Source of the DNA: Persephonella hydrogeniphila
GTDB taxonomy: Bacteria; Aquificota; Aquificia; Aquificales; Hydrogenothermaceae
NCBI RefSeq assembly: GCF_900215515.1
Contig: NZ_OBEI01000001.1
Span: 434,001-498,000, forward strand
DNA: 64,000 nt
Direction: 5' to 3'
The first letter of the stretch is position 1. Every line of letters begins with the position of its first letter. The notes under the pieces are model-generated. The model had not been told where the DNA came from. It worked only from the letters and a program-made list of their open reading frames with translations, and did not search any database. Below, one piece after another: positions 42,524 to 52,009 of the stretch. The translations under genes and the position numbers were made by a program.

Positions 42524-44489
42524 CGTTATTTTTCAGTATCAGGTTTCCATAATTATCAACATAAGCTTCAAATAAAGGAGGTACAACAACAGTAGAAGAG
42601 TATTCAACAATCACCGAAGGTCCCTTTACCACATTACCGGCTTTTAGATTCTCTCTGTTATATACAGCTGTCTTTATTTTTTTACCTTCAAAAATCACTT
42701 CTTTATAAGAAATCAAACTATCTTCCTCCGGTTTTTCCATTCCTATTTCTATTTTCTCTATATCCGGTTTTTCTGTCTTTCCAACAGCTCTTACCCTTAA
42801 ATTTACAATTTCTATATCCTTATCAGATCTGTATCCATAAATCCTTTTATGCTCTTTGTGGAACTCCTCAATAAAATTTTCTGAAAAAGGAATAACTATC
42901 TCAAAAGACTGCCCTTTATATCTGAGATCCATATATCTATCTAATCTTACACTGTTTTTATCTATTCCTTCAGATATCAGCTCATCAAAAGCCTTCTTTT
43001 CAAGCATTTCAAATATCTTTTCAATATGGGGCAAATCCTGTTTATTTCCGTTTATCATAACAGTAAGGGAGTAATCCTTTATAACATCTGCCATAAGCAT
43101 ACCAAAGGCAGAAAATATTCCTGGATTTTTCGGTACAATCACTTCAGGTATCTTGAGATTTTCAGCAAGAAAAGAAGCATGAAGTCCGCCGGCTCCTCCA
43201 AAAGTAAAAAGTGAAAACTCCCTTGGGTCATAACCTCTTTCTACAGAAATAACCCTTATCGCCTTTTCCATCTTTATATTTGCTATCTGAAGGATACCTT
43301 CGGCAAGTTTTAAAGGCTCTATTCTCCATTTTTTACTGTAGTAATCAAAATAAAAATTAACTCTGTCTATGTCCAGTTCCATATTTCCGCCTAAGAAATA
43401 CTCAGGAATAAGTCTTCCAAGGTAAAGATTGGCATCTGTTACTGTCAGATTTTCTCCCTTACCATAACAAACAGGTCCCGGGTCTGCCCCTGCACTCTCT
43501 GGACCTACATTTAAGGAACCTCCCTCATCTAAGTAAGCTATGGAACCACCTCCTGCCCCTACCGTATGTATATCTATAACAGGAATTTTCAGTGGGTAAT
43601 CGGATATTTTCAGCTCTGTAGAAAAGGGAACCTCCCTATTTATCAATGATACATCTGTAGAAGTTCCTCCCATATCAAATGTTATCAGTTTTTCCTTACT
43701 TATTTTTTTCCCTAAAGTAAGAGCCCCTACAACACCCCCAGCAGGTCCAGAAAGCACAGTCCTGACAGGTTCCTTAGAAGCTGTTTCTGGAGATATAACA
43801 CCTCCGTTAGACTGAATTATTCTGAATTTGTCATTTTCAGAAATACTGCTTTTGATATTTTTCAGGTATCTGTCCATTTTAGGCATAACATAGCTGTTAA
43901 TAACGGTCGTTATGGATCTTTCATACTCCCTGAACTCAGGAACTATTTCATGTGAAACAGATACATAAAAACCTTCTGATAGTAACCTTTTTTTAAATAT
44001 CTTTTCATGTTCAGGGTTGAGAAAAGAAAAAAGAAAAGAAACAGCTACTGATTCTACTTTATGTTTTTTTAGCTTTTCTATGACCAGTTGTATATCTTCT
44101 TCCCTCAAATCCTGAATTATCTCGCCTTTTGCGTTTATACGACATTTTATACCGAATCTGAGTTCCTCAGGTATTAGATTGGGAGGTCTTTTGTAAAATA
44201 AATTGTAAAGCTCTTTCCTTTCCTGTCTTCCTATGTAGATAATATCTTCAAAACCCTCATTTGTTATAAAGGCTGTTTTTGCACCTTTCCTTTCAAGAAC
44301 TGTATTGGTTGCTACTGTAGAGCCGTGGGTTATATCTCTGTTTTTTCCTCCAATTATTCTGAGCCCTTTCAGAACAGCTTTAGATGGATCATCTGGAGTA
44401 GACAGTACTTTTAAAATCTGCCATTTCCCATCTTTTTTAAATACAAAATCTGTAAAAGTTCCTCCTGTATCTACTCCTATCTTAATCAC
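42510..44489 (-). CDS. Hydantoinase A/oxoprolinase family ATPase subunit
   Basis: The 659-residue protein has the HyuA actin-like ATPase motifs: IGVDTGGTFTDFVFK at the N-terminus, HGSTVATNTVLERKGAKTAFITNEGF, SGPAGGVVGAL, ITFDMGGTSTDVSL, VGAGGGSIAYLDEGGSLNVGPESAGADPGPVCYG and FGGAGGLHASFLAENL. It activates the substrate amide with ATP and works with HyuB. The start lies 7 nt after the upstream zinc-ribbon gene, forming one operon. The physiological substrate (5-oxoproline, hydantoin or a ketone) is not deducible. Confidence 0.9.
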   Translation of the reverse strand: MIKIGVDTGGTFTDFVFKKDGKWQILKVLSTPDDPSKAVLKGLRIIGGKNRDITHGSTVATNTVLERKGAKTAFITNEGFEDIIYIGRQERKELYNLFYKRPPNLIPEELRFGIKCRINAKGEIIQDLREEDIQLVIEKLKKHKVESVAVSFLFSFLNPEHEKIFKKRLLSEGFYVSVSHEIVPEFREYERSITTVINSYVMPKMDRYLKNIKSSISENDKFRIIQSNGGVISPETASKEPVRTVLSGPAGGVVGALTLGKKISKEKLITFDMGGTSTDVSLINREVPFSTELKISDYPLKIPVIDIHTVGAGGGSIAYLDEGGSLNVGPESAGADPGPVCYGKGENLTVTDANLYLGRLIPEYFLGGNMELDIDRVNFYFDYYSKKWRIEPLKLAEGILQIANIKMEKAIRVISVERGYDPREFSLFTFGGAGGLHASFLAENLKIPEVIVPKNPGIFSAFGMLMADVIKDYSLTVMINGNKQDLPHIEKIFEMLEKKAFDELISEGIDKNSVRLDRYMDLRYKGQSFEIVIPFSENFIEEFHKEHKRIYGYRSDKDIEIVNLRVRAVGKTEKPDIEKIEIGMEKPEEDSLISYKEVIFEGKKIKTAVYNRENLKAGNVVKGPSVIVEYSSTVVVPPLFEAYVDNYGNLILKNNDGKK

Positions 44490-44496
44490 TGCAGGC

Positions 44497-44970
44497 TTAT
44501 CTCTCCCAGTGGACTCTTATATACTTAGTTCCTTCTGGGTACTGGAAGTTTAGTTTCCCTTTATAAGCCTTATGCACAGATTCTCCTATTCTTCTGGCAA
44601 GATGTTCATAAGTTGTGGTTATAGTTATTTTGTTGCCTTCATCTTTTATCTCTATTATCCTTTCTAAAGGTCTGTATGCCATCTCTTCTTCTTCAACATT
44701 TTTAATAAGATTCAATATCTCATCTTTATGGGACTGCATAAAATCCCCTTCTAAAATGACAACACCTCCTTCATATCTGTCTTCTATCCTCCTGCAAGCT
44801 GGACATACCATCTTCTGAGCATCTGAAGGAGGAGGCTCCATCCACTGGAATATGCCTTCATGAAACACAACTCCACATCTTTCACAAACAGAAGGATCAT
44901 GATATTTTTCCTTTGTGAAGTAAGGATCGTGAATGTACTCTTTGATAAGTCTGTCTTTTCTGTTATTCAT
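44497..44970 (-). CDS. BCAM0308-type zinc-ribbon protein
   Basis: The 157-residue protein has an N-terminal zinc-ribbon-like motif: CERC (C29 and C32) followed by CPAC (C56 and C59), with [10 protein letters not shown] between. The C-terminal domain has [20 protein letters not shown] and a [25 protein letters not shown] segment resembling the archaeal/eukaryal Nmd3-like fold. Such proteins are conserved in bacteria but uncharacterised. It is the first gene of the hyu-type operon and is divergent from cysS. The link to hydantoinase function is from context only. Confidence 0.7.
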   Translation of the reverse strand: MNNRKDRLIKEYIHDPYFTKEKYHDPSVCERCGVVFHEGIFQWMEPPPSDAQKMVCPACRRIEDRYEGGVVILEGDFMQSHKDEILNLIKNVEEEEMAYRPLERIIEIKDEGNKITITTTYEHLARRIGESVHKAYKGKLNFQYPEGTKYIRVHWER

Positions 44971-45050
44971 CTGTAGCCTCCTTTTATCTGTCTTATCAAT
45001 TATTAAATATAAAATGGGTTATAATTATAACAACAACCGGAGGTGGAGTG

Positions 45051-46535
45051 ATGAGTTTAAAGGTCTACAACACTCTTACTGGGAAGAAAGAAGAATTCGT
45101 TCCTATAAACCCAGGTGAAGTAAAGATATACACATGTGGAGTTACAGTATACGATGTTAACCATGTAGGACATGGAAGAAGTCTGATTGTATTTGACATG
45201 ATCAGAAGATACCTTAGATACCTTGGATACAATGTAAAGTTTGTAAGAAACTTTACCGATGTTGATGACAAGATAATAAACAGAGCCAAAAACGAGTGCC
45301 TGCCTTTTACTGTAATAGCTGACAGATATATAAAAGAGTACTTTCAAGATGCAGAGAATTTCAGAATAGAACCTGCAGATGTTGAACCAAGGGTAACTAC
45401 ACATATTCCAGATATAATAGAGTTTATACAGAAACTTATAGATAAAGGTTATGCCTATGAAGTTGAAGGAGATGTTTATTTTTCTGTAAGAAAGTTTAAA
45501 GATTACGGAAAGTTATCCAAGAGAAGCATTGATGAGCTTATAGCAGGGGCGAGAGTAGAACCGGGAGAGAAAAAGAAAGATCCTTTAGATTTTGCCCTTT
45601 GGAAGGCATCTAAGGCTGGAGAACCTTCATGGGATTCCCCGTGGGGTAAAGGAAGACCAGGATGGCATACAGAGTGCTGTGCCATGATATTTAAACATCT
45701 GGGAGAAACCATAGATATACACGGAGGAGGATTAGACCTTACATTTCCACATCACGAAAACGAACTTGCACAGGCAGAAGCTCTTTCTGATAAACCATTT
45801 GCACGGTACTGGATTCACAACGGTCTGGTCACAGTAAACGGACAAAAAATGTCCAAATCCCTTGGAAATTACATAACCCTTAAAGAGATTTACTCAAAAT
45901 ACGAACCTGATATTCTCAGACTGCTTGTTCTTTCTGTTCACTATAGAAGTCCCCTTGATTTCTCATGGGACAAGATGGAAGAAACAAAGAAAGCATACGA
46001 ACGGTTAAAAAACAGTATGGAAGAGTATGAAACACTGAAAAAACTTCCAGAAAATCCAGAGTTTGAAGGACATCTGTATGATGCTATTGCGAAAGCAGAG
46101 CAAGGCTTTTACGCTGCCATGAGCGATGATTTCAACACACCAGAAGCTCTTGCTTCTATATTTGGACTGGTAAGGGAGATGAACATCCTTAAAGATAAAG
46201 CTGTTAAAGAAGGAGGCATATCTAAAAAGGCGTTAGAATCTTACAGAGAGGCAAAAGAAGTAATACATAAAATCGGAAAAGATATATTTGGTCTTTTTGA
46301 TAGTCTACAACCATGTATAGAAAGAGATATAGGAGATATAGCTGTTGAAGCAACGGCAGAGCTTGGGGAGATGGAAAAAGAAGAGAAAGAACTAATAGAG
46401 ATGCTTATTGAGATAAGGAATATAGCGAGGAAACAGAAAAATTTTGAGATTGCAGATATGATCAGGGATAGACTCTCACAACAGGGAATAGTGCTTGAGG
46501 ATACTCCAGTAGGCACAAAATGGAAGAAAAAATAA
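45051..46535 (+). CDS. cysS: Cysteinyl-tRNA synthetase
   Basis: Charges tRNA-Cys. The 494-residue class I synthetase has the zinc ligand C29 (YTCGVTVYD) next to the HIGH-like HVGHGR (residues 38-43). It also has [34 protein letters not shown] with the further zinc ligands, and [15 protein letters not shown] (KMSKS). The C-terminal anticodon-binding region ends with [21 protein letters not shown]. The ATG at 45051 is preferred over a GTG three bases earlier because GGAGGTGG lies at the right distance. The next gene starts one base after the stop. Confidence 0.96.
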   Translation: MSLKVYNTLTGKKEEFVPINPGEVKIYTCGVTVYDVNHVGHGRSLIVFDMIRRYLRYLGYNVKFVRNFTDVDDKIINRAKNECLPFTVIADRYIKEYFQDAENFRIEPADVEPRVTTHIPDIIEFIQKLIDKGYAYEVEGDVYFSVRKFKDYGKLSKRSIDELIAGARVEPGEKKKDPLDFALWKASKAGEPSWDSPWGKGRPGWHTECCAMIFKHLGETIDIHGGGLDLTFPHHENELAQAEALSDKPFARYWIHNGLVTVNGQKMSKSLGNYITLKEIYSKYEPDILRLLVLSVHYRSPLDFSWDKMEETKKAYERLKNSMEEYETLKKLPENPEFEGHLYDAIAKAEQGFYAAMSDDFNTPEALASIFGLVREMNILKDKAVKEGGISKKALESYREAKEVIHKIGKDIFGLFDSLQPCIERDIGDIAVEATAELGEMEKEEKELIEMLIEIRNIARKQKNFEIADMIRDRLSQQGIVLEDTPVGTKWKKK

Positions 46536-46536
46536 A

Positions 46537-47208
46537 ATGGCTCAAGAAAAATTAGCAGCAAAGATATTTGATAGTGTTGTTAAAAGATACGATAGATTTC
46601 TAAAGTTTACAACATTTGGACTTATAGACAGATGGCAAAATATTCTTGTGGAAAATACACCTGCAGGGGAAAACCCTTTAGATATAGGAACAGGAACAGG
46701 AGAGATTGTTAAAAAGATACACAAAAATTACCCTGATAGTATTCCCATAGGAGTTGATGTCTCCTTTAATATGCTTCTGAGGGCAAAAGAAAAAAACAAA
46801 GATCACAAAAATTTATTCATACAAGCCTCTGCGTATGAGCTTCCTTTTAAAAAATCTACAATTAGCTCCATATTTTTATCTCTGGTTTTCAGGCATCTTT
46901 CAGATGAAAAAGCTATTTTAGAGTTTGACAGAGTACTGAAAAATAGTGGATATATAGGGATACTTGATATATCAAAACCTCCAAAAATCATTTTTAATAC
47001 AATATTCTTCTTTGCCAACAGAATTTTCAGACCTGTAGGGGAAAGGATATTTTCAAGGGAAGAGTACGATTACTTTATGGATTCAGTTATAAAATCTAAA
47101 ACCCCCGAAGAGCTTGAAGACCTTTTCAAAAACCACGGTTACACAAAAAGTTTTATTAAGAAAGCATTCTTCGGGATGATAGTAATTGCTGTTTTCAGGA
47201 AAGTATAA
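46537..47208 (+). CDS. UbiE/MenG-type quinone methyltransferase
   Basis: The 223-residue class I methyltransferase has the UbiE start pattern (KIFDSVVKRYDRFLKFTTFGLIDRWQN), SAM motif I NPLDIGTGTGEIVKKIHKN, and the family block FLSLVFRHLSDEKAILEFDRVLKNSGYIGILDISKP. It most likely methylates a demethylmenaquinone-type quinone. It is translationally coupled to cysS. The nearby ubiA-like and ubiX genes could act in the same quinone route, though they are in separate transcription units. Confidence 0.85.
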   Translation: MAQEKLAAKIFDSVVKRYDRFLKFTTFGLIDRWQNILVENTPAGENPLDIGTGTGEIVKKIHKNYPDSIPIGVDVSFNMLLRAKEKNKDHKNLFIQASAYELPFKKSTISSIFLSLVFRHLSDEKAILEFDRVLKNSGYIGILDISKPPKIIFNTIFFFANRIFRPVGERIFSREEYDYFMDSVIKSKTPEELEDLFKNHGYTKSFIKKAFFGMIVIAVFRKV

Positions 47209-47253
47209 ATATTTAATGATATTATAATTTTAAAAACTCAAAGAGGTCAGGAA

Positions 47254-48249
47254 ATGAAAGAGTTTATAGTAAATGCACTGAAATACGACAAGAAAATAGT
47301 AACAACAGCTATAGAATCAGGTGCTGACTATATAATAATACCGAAAGAAAAAGAGAATGAAGCAAAAAAATTAGGTAGAGTCAAGTTTATACTTGCAGAC
47401 AAAGATGGAAACCTGTCTGACAATTTTGTTTTTGTAACAATCAACGACAAAAAAGATGAAGAAAAAGCTGCCCAGCTTGCAAAAGCCGGAAAAAAAGTGA
47501 TAGTAAGGACTACAGACTGGACTATAATTCCCCTGGAGAACCTTATCGCCCAATCAGAAAATATATATGCCGTAGTAAAGAATGCCGATGAAGCAAGTAT
47601 AGCTGTAGGTATTCTTGAAAAGGGAGTTAAAGGGGTTGTATTGGAGACAGAAGATCTGAACGAAATCAAGAGAGTTGCTTCTGTGATAAAAGAAACAACA
47701 GAAAAAATACAGCTTGTAAAAGCAAAAGTAACAGCAATTATCCCTGTTGGAATGGGAGATAGAGTTGCCGTTGATACTACTTCTCTGTTTAAGAAAGGGG
47801 AAGGAATGCTTGTAGGAAACTCTTCAGCAGGTATGATATTTGTCCATGCAGAAACAGAAGAATCTCCTTATGTTGCGTCGAGACCTTTTAGAGTCAATGC
47901 AGGTGCAGTCCATATGTATACAAGAGTTCCGGGAGGAAAAACCGTGTACCTGTGTGAATTGGAAGCAGGTAAAGAGGTGATGGCTTACGATATAGACGGA
48001 AATGGGAGAGCTGTAGTAGTAGGTAGGGCAAAAATAGAAAGAAGACCTATGCTTCTTGTGGAAGCAGAGTATGAAGGTAAAAAGCTAAGTGCAGTTCTAC
48101 AAAATGCAGAAACTATAAGACTCGTTAAAGGAGATGGCTCTCTTATATCTGTCGTTGATCTGAAAGAGGGAGATGAGATATTAGGCTATGTTGAAGAAGC
48201 AGGAAGACATTTCGGTATGAAGGTTGAGGAAACCATATTAGAGAAATAG
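47254..48249 (+). CDS. 3-dehydroquinate synthase II (archaeal type)
   Basis: The 331-residue protein matches the archaeal DHQ synthase II family rather than NAD-dependent AroB. It has YIIIPKEKENEAKKLG, VIVRTTDWTIIPLENLIA, GVKGVVLETEDLNEIKRV, ATAIIPVGMGDRVAVDTTSL-like (VTAIIPVGMGDRVAVD), GEGMLVGNSSAGMIFVHAETEESPYVASRPFRVNAGAVHMYTRVPGGKTVYLCEL, and EVMAYDIDGNGRAVVVGRAKIERRPMLLVEAE. In archaea it makes 3-dehydroquinate from 2-amino-3,7-dideoxy-threo-hept-6-ulosonate for aromatic amino acids. Its presence suggests the ADH pathway or an analogous early shikimate step. It has an AGAGGT site and is 45 nt after the methyltransferase. Confidence 0.9.
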   Translation: MKEFIVNALKYDKKIVTTAIESGADYIIIPKEKENEAKKLGRVKFILADKDGNLSDNFVFVTINDKKDEEKAAQLAKAGKKVIVRTTDWTIIPLENLIAQSENIYAVVKNADEASIAVGILEKGVKGVVLETEDLNEIKRVASVIKETTEKIQLVKAKVTAIIPVGMGDRVAVDTTSLFKKGEGMLVGNSSAGMIFVHAETEESPYVASRPFRVNAGAVHMYTRVPGGKTVYLCELEAGKEVMAYDIDGNGRAVVVGRAKIERRPMLLVEAEYEGKKLSAVLQNAETIRLVKGDGSLISVVDLKEGDEILGYVEEAGRHFGMKVEETILEK

Positions 48250-48257
48250 AGGATGCT

Positions 48258-49802
48258 ATGAATACAGCCTTTAAAGTAGGGCTTTTTGTTATTTTTATAT
48301 CAGCCCTTGCAGGCTATTTGATTATTACATTTAGCGGTAAAGAATTAGGAGTAAAAACAAACGAGTATATTCTATATTTTAACGCCGTTGAAGGACTTTC
48401 CCCCGGGGCAGACGTTCAGGTAAAAGGTGTAAAGGCAGGAAGAGTTGAGAAGATAGATTTTGAAGATAATAAAGTAAAAGTAACAATAGCTGTAAAGTCC
48501 AATATACCGGTATACAAAGACGCCAGAGCTTACGTCAGGACGTTGGGGCTTATGGGAGACAAATATATATATATAGATCCAGGACATCCATCTGCAGGAA
48601 AGCTGTCTGATAAAGGAGTAATAAGACACACAAAAGTTTACGCCACTACAGAAGAGGTCTTTTCTTCAGCTGAAGATGTAGCCCGTAAGATAGGGAAATT
48701 GGTTGACAGCTTGAATGAAGCCCTTGGAGAAGGTAATTTAAAAGAGATGATTCATAATATAAAGCTCCTTGCAAAGCATGCAGATCAGCTTGTGATGGAG
48801 AATAGAGAGAACATAAAAAAATCTATAGACAATATTACCCAAATCACAGAAAGCCTTAAAAAAGAACTGCCCTCTTTGATTAACAAAATCGATAAGGTAG
48901 CAGAAAATTTAGAGGCGATTACAGGAGAAAACAGAGAAGATATAAGAGAGCTGATAAAAAATCTAAAGGAGACATCTATAGCCCTAAGGGAAAAAACCCC
49001 AAAAGTTCTTGATGAGATAGGAGAAGCAGCAAAACTAATTAAAGGAACTGTAGGAGAAAATAGAGAGGATGTAAAAATAGCTATAAAAAAGATAAAAGAT
49101 GCTTCTGAAAAGTTGGACAGAATACTTTCAAAAATAGATGAAGGGCGGGGAACTCTTGGAAAGTTAGTAAATGATGACAGTCTGTATGATAATGCAAACT
49201 CAGGAATTAAAGAATTTGCAAAACCATTCTCTGTTATAAACAGAACAAAGCTTGACATTCTCCTGTATGGAGAGAAGCATACAGGAAACGAGGATGAAAA
49301 AGCAGGTATAGCAGGTATGTTGTCTCCCGGGAAAAACAGTTATATATACGTAGGACTGCTAACAAACAGCAACGGTACAGTTTCAAGGCAGGAGGATATA
49401 ACTTCGGGTAGCTCTACAACAAGAATAGTTAAAAGGGATTACGGAATACTGTTTGATGTTCAGTATGCCCACAGGATACTGAAGATATGGGAAAAGTCTT
49501 TATGGATAAGAGGTGGTTTGAAAGATTCTTCAGGAGATATAGGACTTGACCTGTATATGACCGACAACCTCGTTATAAAGGCAGACCTTTATAATTTTGA
49601 CAGGAAATACGGATATAATGAACCAGACAATCCACAGCTTGATGTAGGACTGACCTATAAACTGAATAACAATCCGTTTTTTGTAAAATTCGGAGGTTCA
49701 GATCTCCTGAATAGTGATGTTATAGGTTTTTATGTAGGAGCCGGCTTTATGTTTAGAGATGATGATATAAAATATTTACTGGGATCAGCTCCAAAACCTT
49801 AA
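48258..49802 (+). CDS. MCE/MlaD-type lipid transport protein with coiled coil and beta-rich C-terminus
   Basis: The 514-residue protein has an N-terminal membrane anchor (about residues 6-26, VGLFVIFISALAGYLIITF) and an MCE domain at about 35-115 (VEGLSPGADVQVKGVKAGRVEKIDF, then RTLGLMGDKYIYIDPG). A long helical/coiled-coil stretch (about 135-315) has repeated blocks of the type TGENREDIRELIKNLKE and VGENREDVKIAIKKIKD. A C-terminal 150-residue part has alternating aromatic/hydrophobic strands (IYVGLLT, GILFDVQYAHR, LWIRGGLKD, VGLTYKLNNNP and GFYVGAGFMF) that resemble outer-membrane beta strands. It may span the envelope in phospholipid transport. MlaE and MlaF are not adjacent. Confidence 0.83.
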   Translation: MNTAFKVGLFVIFISALAGYLIITFSGKELGVKTNEYILYFNAVEGLSPGADVQVKGVKAGRVEKIDFEDNKVKVTIAVKSNIPVYKDARAYVRTLGLMGDKYIYIDPGHPSAGKLSDKGVIRHTKVYATTEEVFSSAEDVARKIGKLVDSLNEALGEGNLKEMIHNIKLLAKHADQLVMENRENIKKSIDNITQITESLKKELPSLINKIDKVAENLEAITGENREDIRELIKNLKETSIALREKTPKVLDEIGEAAKLIKGTVGENREDVKIAIKKIKDASEKLDRILSKIDEGRGTLGKLVNDDSLYDNANSGIKEFAKPFSVINRTKLDILLYGEKHTGNEDEKAGIAGMLSPGKNSYIYVGLLTNSNGTVSRQEDITSGSSTTRIVKRDYGILFDVQYAHRILKIWEKSLWIRGGLKDSSGDIGLDLYMTDNLVIKADLYNFDRKYGYNEPDNPQLDVGLTYKLNNNPFFVKFGGSDLLNSDVIGFYVGAGFMFRDDDIKYLLGSAPKP

Positions 49803-49814
49803 AAGAGGTAAATT

Positions 49815-50498
49815 ATGGAAAAGGAAAACTTTTTAAAAGAGATACCTCTACTGGAAGGCATTCCAGAGGAAGAACTGAAAAAAATATCAAAATATTTTCA
49901 TCTAAAAGAGTACAAAAAAAATGAGTATATATTTTTTGAAGGGGATGAGGAACCTGGAATCTACATTGTTATTGATGGCATAGTAAAGCTGATTAAAGAG
50001 ACAACAGATGGAAAAACAGTTATACTCAGACTTGTAACTCCAAAAGAAGTTTTCGGTTGGCTTGTGATGGGAGATTCAAAACCTTCAAGCACTTACACAG
50101 CACAGGCACTCGTTGATACAAAGGTGCTGTACATATCAAATCAAGATTTTCTAAAACTACTAAATCTGTACCCTGCACTGGCAGTAAAAATAACATGTGA
50201 TGCCAGTAAAATGCTACTTGAAGCCTATGACAGATTAAAAAGTCTGGCAGCAGAAAAAGTAGAAGGCAGGATTGCAAATCTGCTTCTTGAACTTTCAAGA
50301 AAAATAGGGAGAGAAGAAGACGATAAGATAGTGATAAAAGCCCCGATAACCAGACAGGATCTTGCTGAGATGACAGGAACAACAGTTGAAACAGCTATTA
50401 GAATAATGAGTAAATGGAAAAAAGAGGGCATTGTTAACACAGAGAGGGGAAAGATAGAAATTCTTGATCCAGATTATTTAGAAGATCTTATAGCCTGA
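49815..50498 (+). CDS. Crp/Fnr-family transcriptional regulator
   Basis: The 227-residue protein has a cyclic-nucleotide-binding-like beta domain (about 10-120, EYIFFEGDEEPGIYIVIDGIVKLIK, then ILRLVTPKEVFGWLVMG). A long dimer helix and a C-terminal winged helix (about 150-220, ITRQDLAEMTGTTVETAIRIMSKWKKEGIV) follow. There is no N-terminal cysteine cluster, so it is not an oxygen-sensing FNR with an iron-sulfur centre. The cAMP-binding RxS motif is not evident, so the signal is unknown. It could regulate the adjacent efflux operon, which starts 122 nt downstream with its own promoter, but I see no palindromic Crp/Fnr-type site there. Confidence 0.88.
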   Translation: MEKENFLKEIPLLEGIPEEELKKISKYFHLKEYKKNEYIFFEGDEEPGIYIVIDGIVKLIKETTDGKTVILRLVTPKEVFGWLVMGDSKPSSTYTAQALVDTKVLYISNQDFLKLLNLYPALAVKITCDASKMLLEAYDRLKSLAAEKVEGRIANLLLELSRKIGREEDDKIVIKAPITRQDLAEMTGTTVETAIRIMSKWKKEGIVNTERGKIEILDPDYLEDLIA

Positions 50499-50535
50499 TT
50501 ATAATTATTTTTTGATTTTGGGGGTTGGGTAACTA

Positions 50536-50564
50536 TTGAAAAACTTTCTTTTCGATGATATAAT
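50536..50564 (+). promoter_or_regulatory. Predicted promoter of the tripartite efflux operon
   Basis: TTGAAA (50536-50541), exactly 17 nt, then perfect TATAAT (50559-50564). This is the best housekeeping promoter in the window. The leader to the tolC-like ATG is about 50 nt and contains GAGAGGTG. Confidence 0.75.
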
Positions 50565-50620
50565 TATATTCTAATATTCTTATAGAGATACAGAGACAAA
50601 AAAGATCTGAGAGGTGAAAA

Positions 50621-52009
50621 ATGAAAAAAATCAGCATAGTACTGCTGGTTATAGCAGTAACCCTTTCAGGATACTCAAAAGAGTTATCATTAGATGAAGC
50701 TATAAATATAGCTTTAAAAAACAGTTATCAGCTAAAAGCAGCAAAGAAAAAATTAAAAAGTAAAGAGTTGGAGTATAAAGCAACAAAAGGTATCAGATGG
50801 CCTACTATCACATTCAGCGAGATGTTTATGAGAACCAATATCCCAGGATGGGCTATGATGAATGAACTTAACCAGCACAGACTGACTATGAACAGTTCCT
50901 CAAAATATGTAGATATGACATCATTTAATATTCTTTACCCGGGGATGTTTCAACCTCCCCACTACCCTGAGTGGAATAACTGGCAAACAAAAATACAGTT
51001 TCAAGTTCCTATCTGGGCAGGAGGTAAGATAGGAACAGGAATTGAAATGAGAAAAAAGGAGTTTGAAGCAACAAAATTTGACCTACAAAGAACAAAACAG
51101 AAAGTTATATACGACGTAACAAAAGCTTATCTCGGAGCAGTTCTCGCAAAAGAAGGAATAAAACTGGCCAAACAGGCTTACAAAAGTGTAAAAAAACATT
51201 ACGAAACAGCTAAAGTGATGTACGATAACGGTCTTGCTATTTATGCAGATGTCTTGAGAGCTAAAGTTTACTTAACAAAAGTAAAAGCCAAAATAGCAGA
51301 AGCTGAAAACCAGTATCTGATAGCAAAAAGAGGCTTACTACTTGCTATGGGAGTCGACAATTTAGATCCGGCACAGATCGATGTAACAGGACAGTTAACC
51401 TTCAAAATGCCAGAAAAAGATATAAAATACTGGCAGGAAGTAGCCGTATCAGAAAGACCTGATCTGATAGCATTAAGAACAAGAGTAGAAACAGCCAGAA
51501 AGTACATAGACTTTCAAAAAGCAGATATGCTCCCTACAATAGGAGCATTCGGTTATTACCAGATGGATGACAGGTACAATCCTTTTGGAACAGATGGGAC
51601 AGGTTTTACACTGGGAGTTGCTCTTAACTGGAAGATATTTGATGGTTTTCAGGCTTACAACAAGTACAAAGCAGCAAAAGAAACTTACAAACAGTACTCA
51701 AACCTGAAGAAAGGTTTTGAGGAGTATATAAAATTCAGCGTTTTCAAAGCTTATAAAGAACTTAATACTGCCAGAAACAAATTAAAAGCAGCTGAAGAAA
51801 ACCTTAAATACGCAGAAGAAGTTCTAAAAATAACAGAAAAAAGATATAAGAATCAGATGGCTTCAATGATAGATTTATTAGATACACAAACGATGTACGA
51901 CCAGATAAAGTTTGAAAAGGCTAAAGCAACCTATGACGCAAATATCTCTCTATTAGAGCTTAAATACCAGTCTGGAAAACTAAAAGAAAACAACGGAGGA
52001 GATAAATAA
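50621..52009 (+). CDS. TolC-family outer-membrane efflux protein
   Basis: The 462-residue protein has a signal peptide (about 1-19, ending SGYSK) and two OEP repeats. The first is LSLDEAINIALKNSYQLKAAKKKLKSKE; the second has VAVSERPDLIALRTRVETARKYIDFQKADMLPTIGAFGYY. The C-terminal helix has AAEENLKYAEEVLKITEKRYKNQMASMIDLLDTQTMYDQIKFEKAKATYDANISLLELKYQSGKL, the classic TolC ending. It forms the exit duct for the HlyD-like adaptor and RND pump that follow. It overlaps the adaptor gene by one base (TAATG). Confidence 0.92.
   Translation: MKKISIVLLVIAVTLSGYSKELSLDEAINIALKNSYQLKAAKKKLKSKELEYKATKGIRWPTITFSEMFMRTNIPGWAMMNELNQHRLTMNSSSKYVDMTSFNILYPGMFQPPHYPEWNNWQTKIQFQVPIWAGGKIGTGIEMRKKEFEATKFDLQRTKQKVIYDVTKAYLGAVLAKEGIKLAKQAYKSVKKHYETAKVMYDNGLAIYADVLRAKVYLTKVKAKIAEAENQYLIAKRGLLLAMGVDNLDPAQIDVTGQLTFKMPEKDIKYWQEVAVSERPDLIALRTRVETARKYIDFQKADMLPTIGAFGYYQMDDRYNPFGTDGTGFTLGVALNWKIFDGFQAYNKYKAAKETYKQYSNLKKGFEEYIKFSVFKAYKELNTARNKLKAAEENLKYAEEVLKITEKRYKNQMASMIDLLDTQTMYDQIKFEKAKATYDANISLLELKYQSGKLKENNGGDK

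Noticed and set aside
48785-49258. Long open frame (about 157 codons) antisense to the MCE gene.
   Set aside because: It mirrors the lysine/glutamate-rich coiled-coil codons and yields a phenylalanine/serine-rich product without a start signal.
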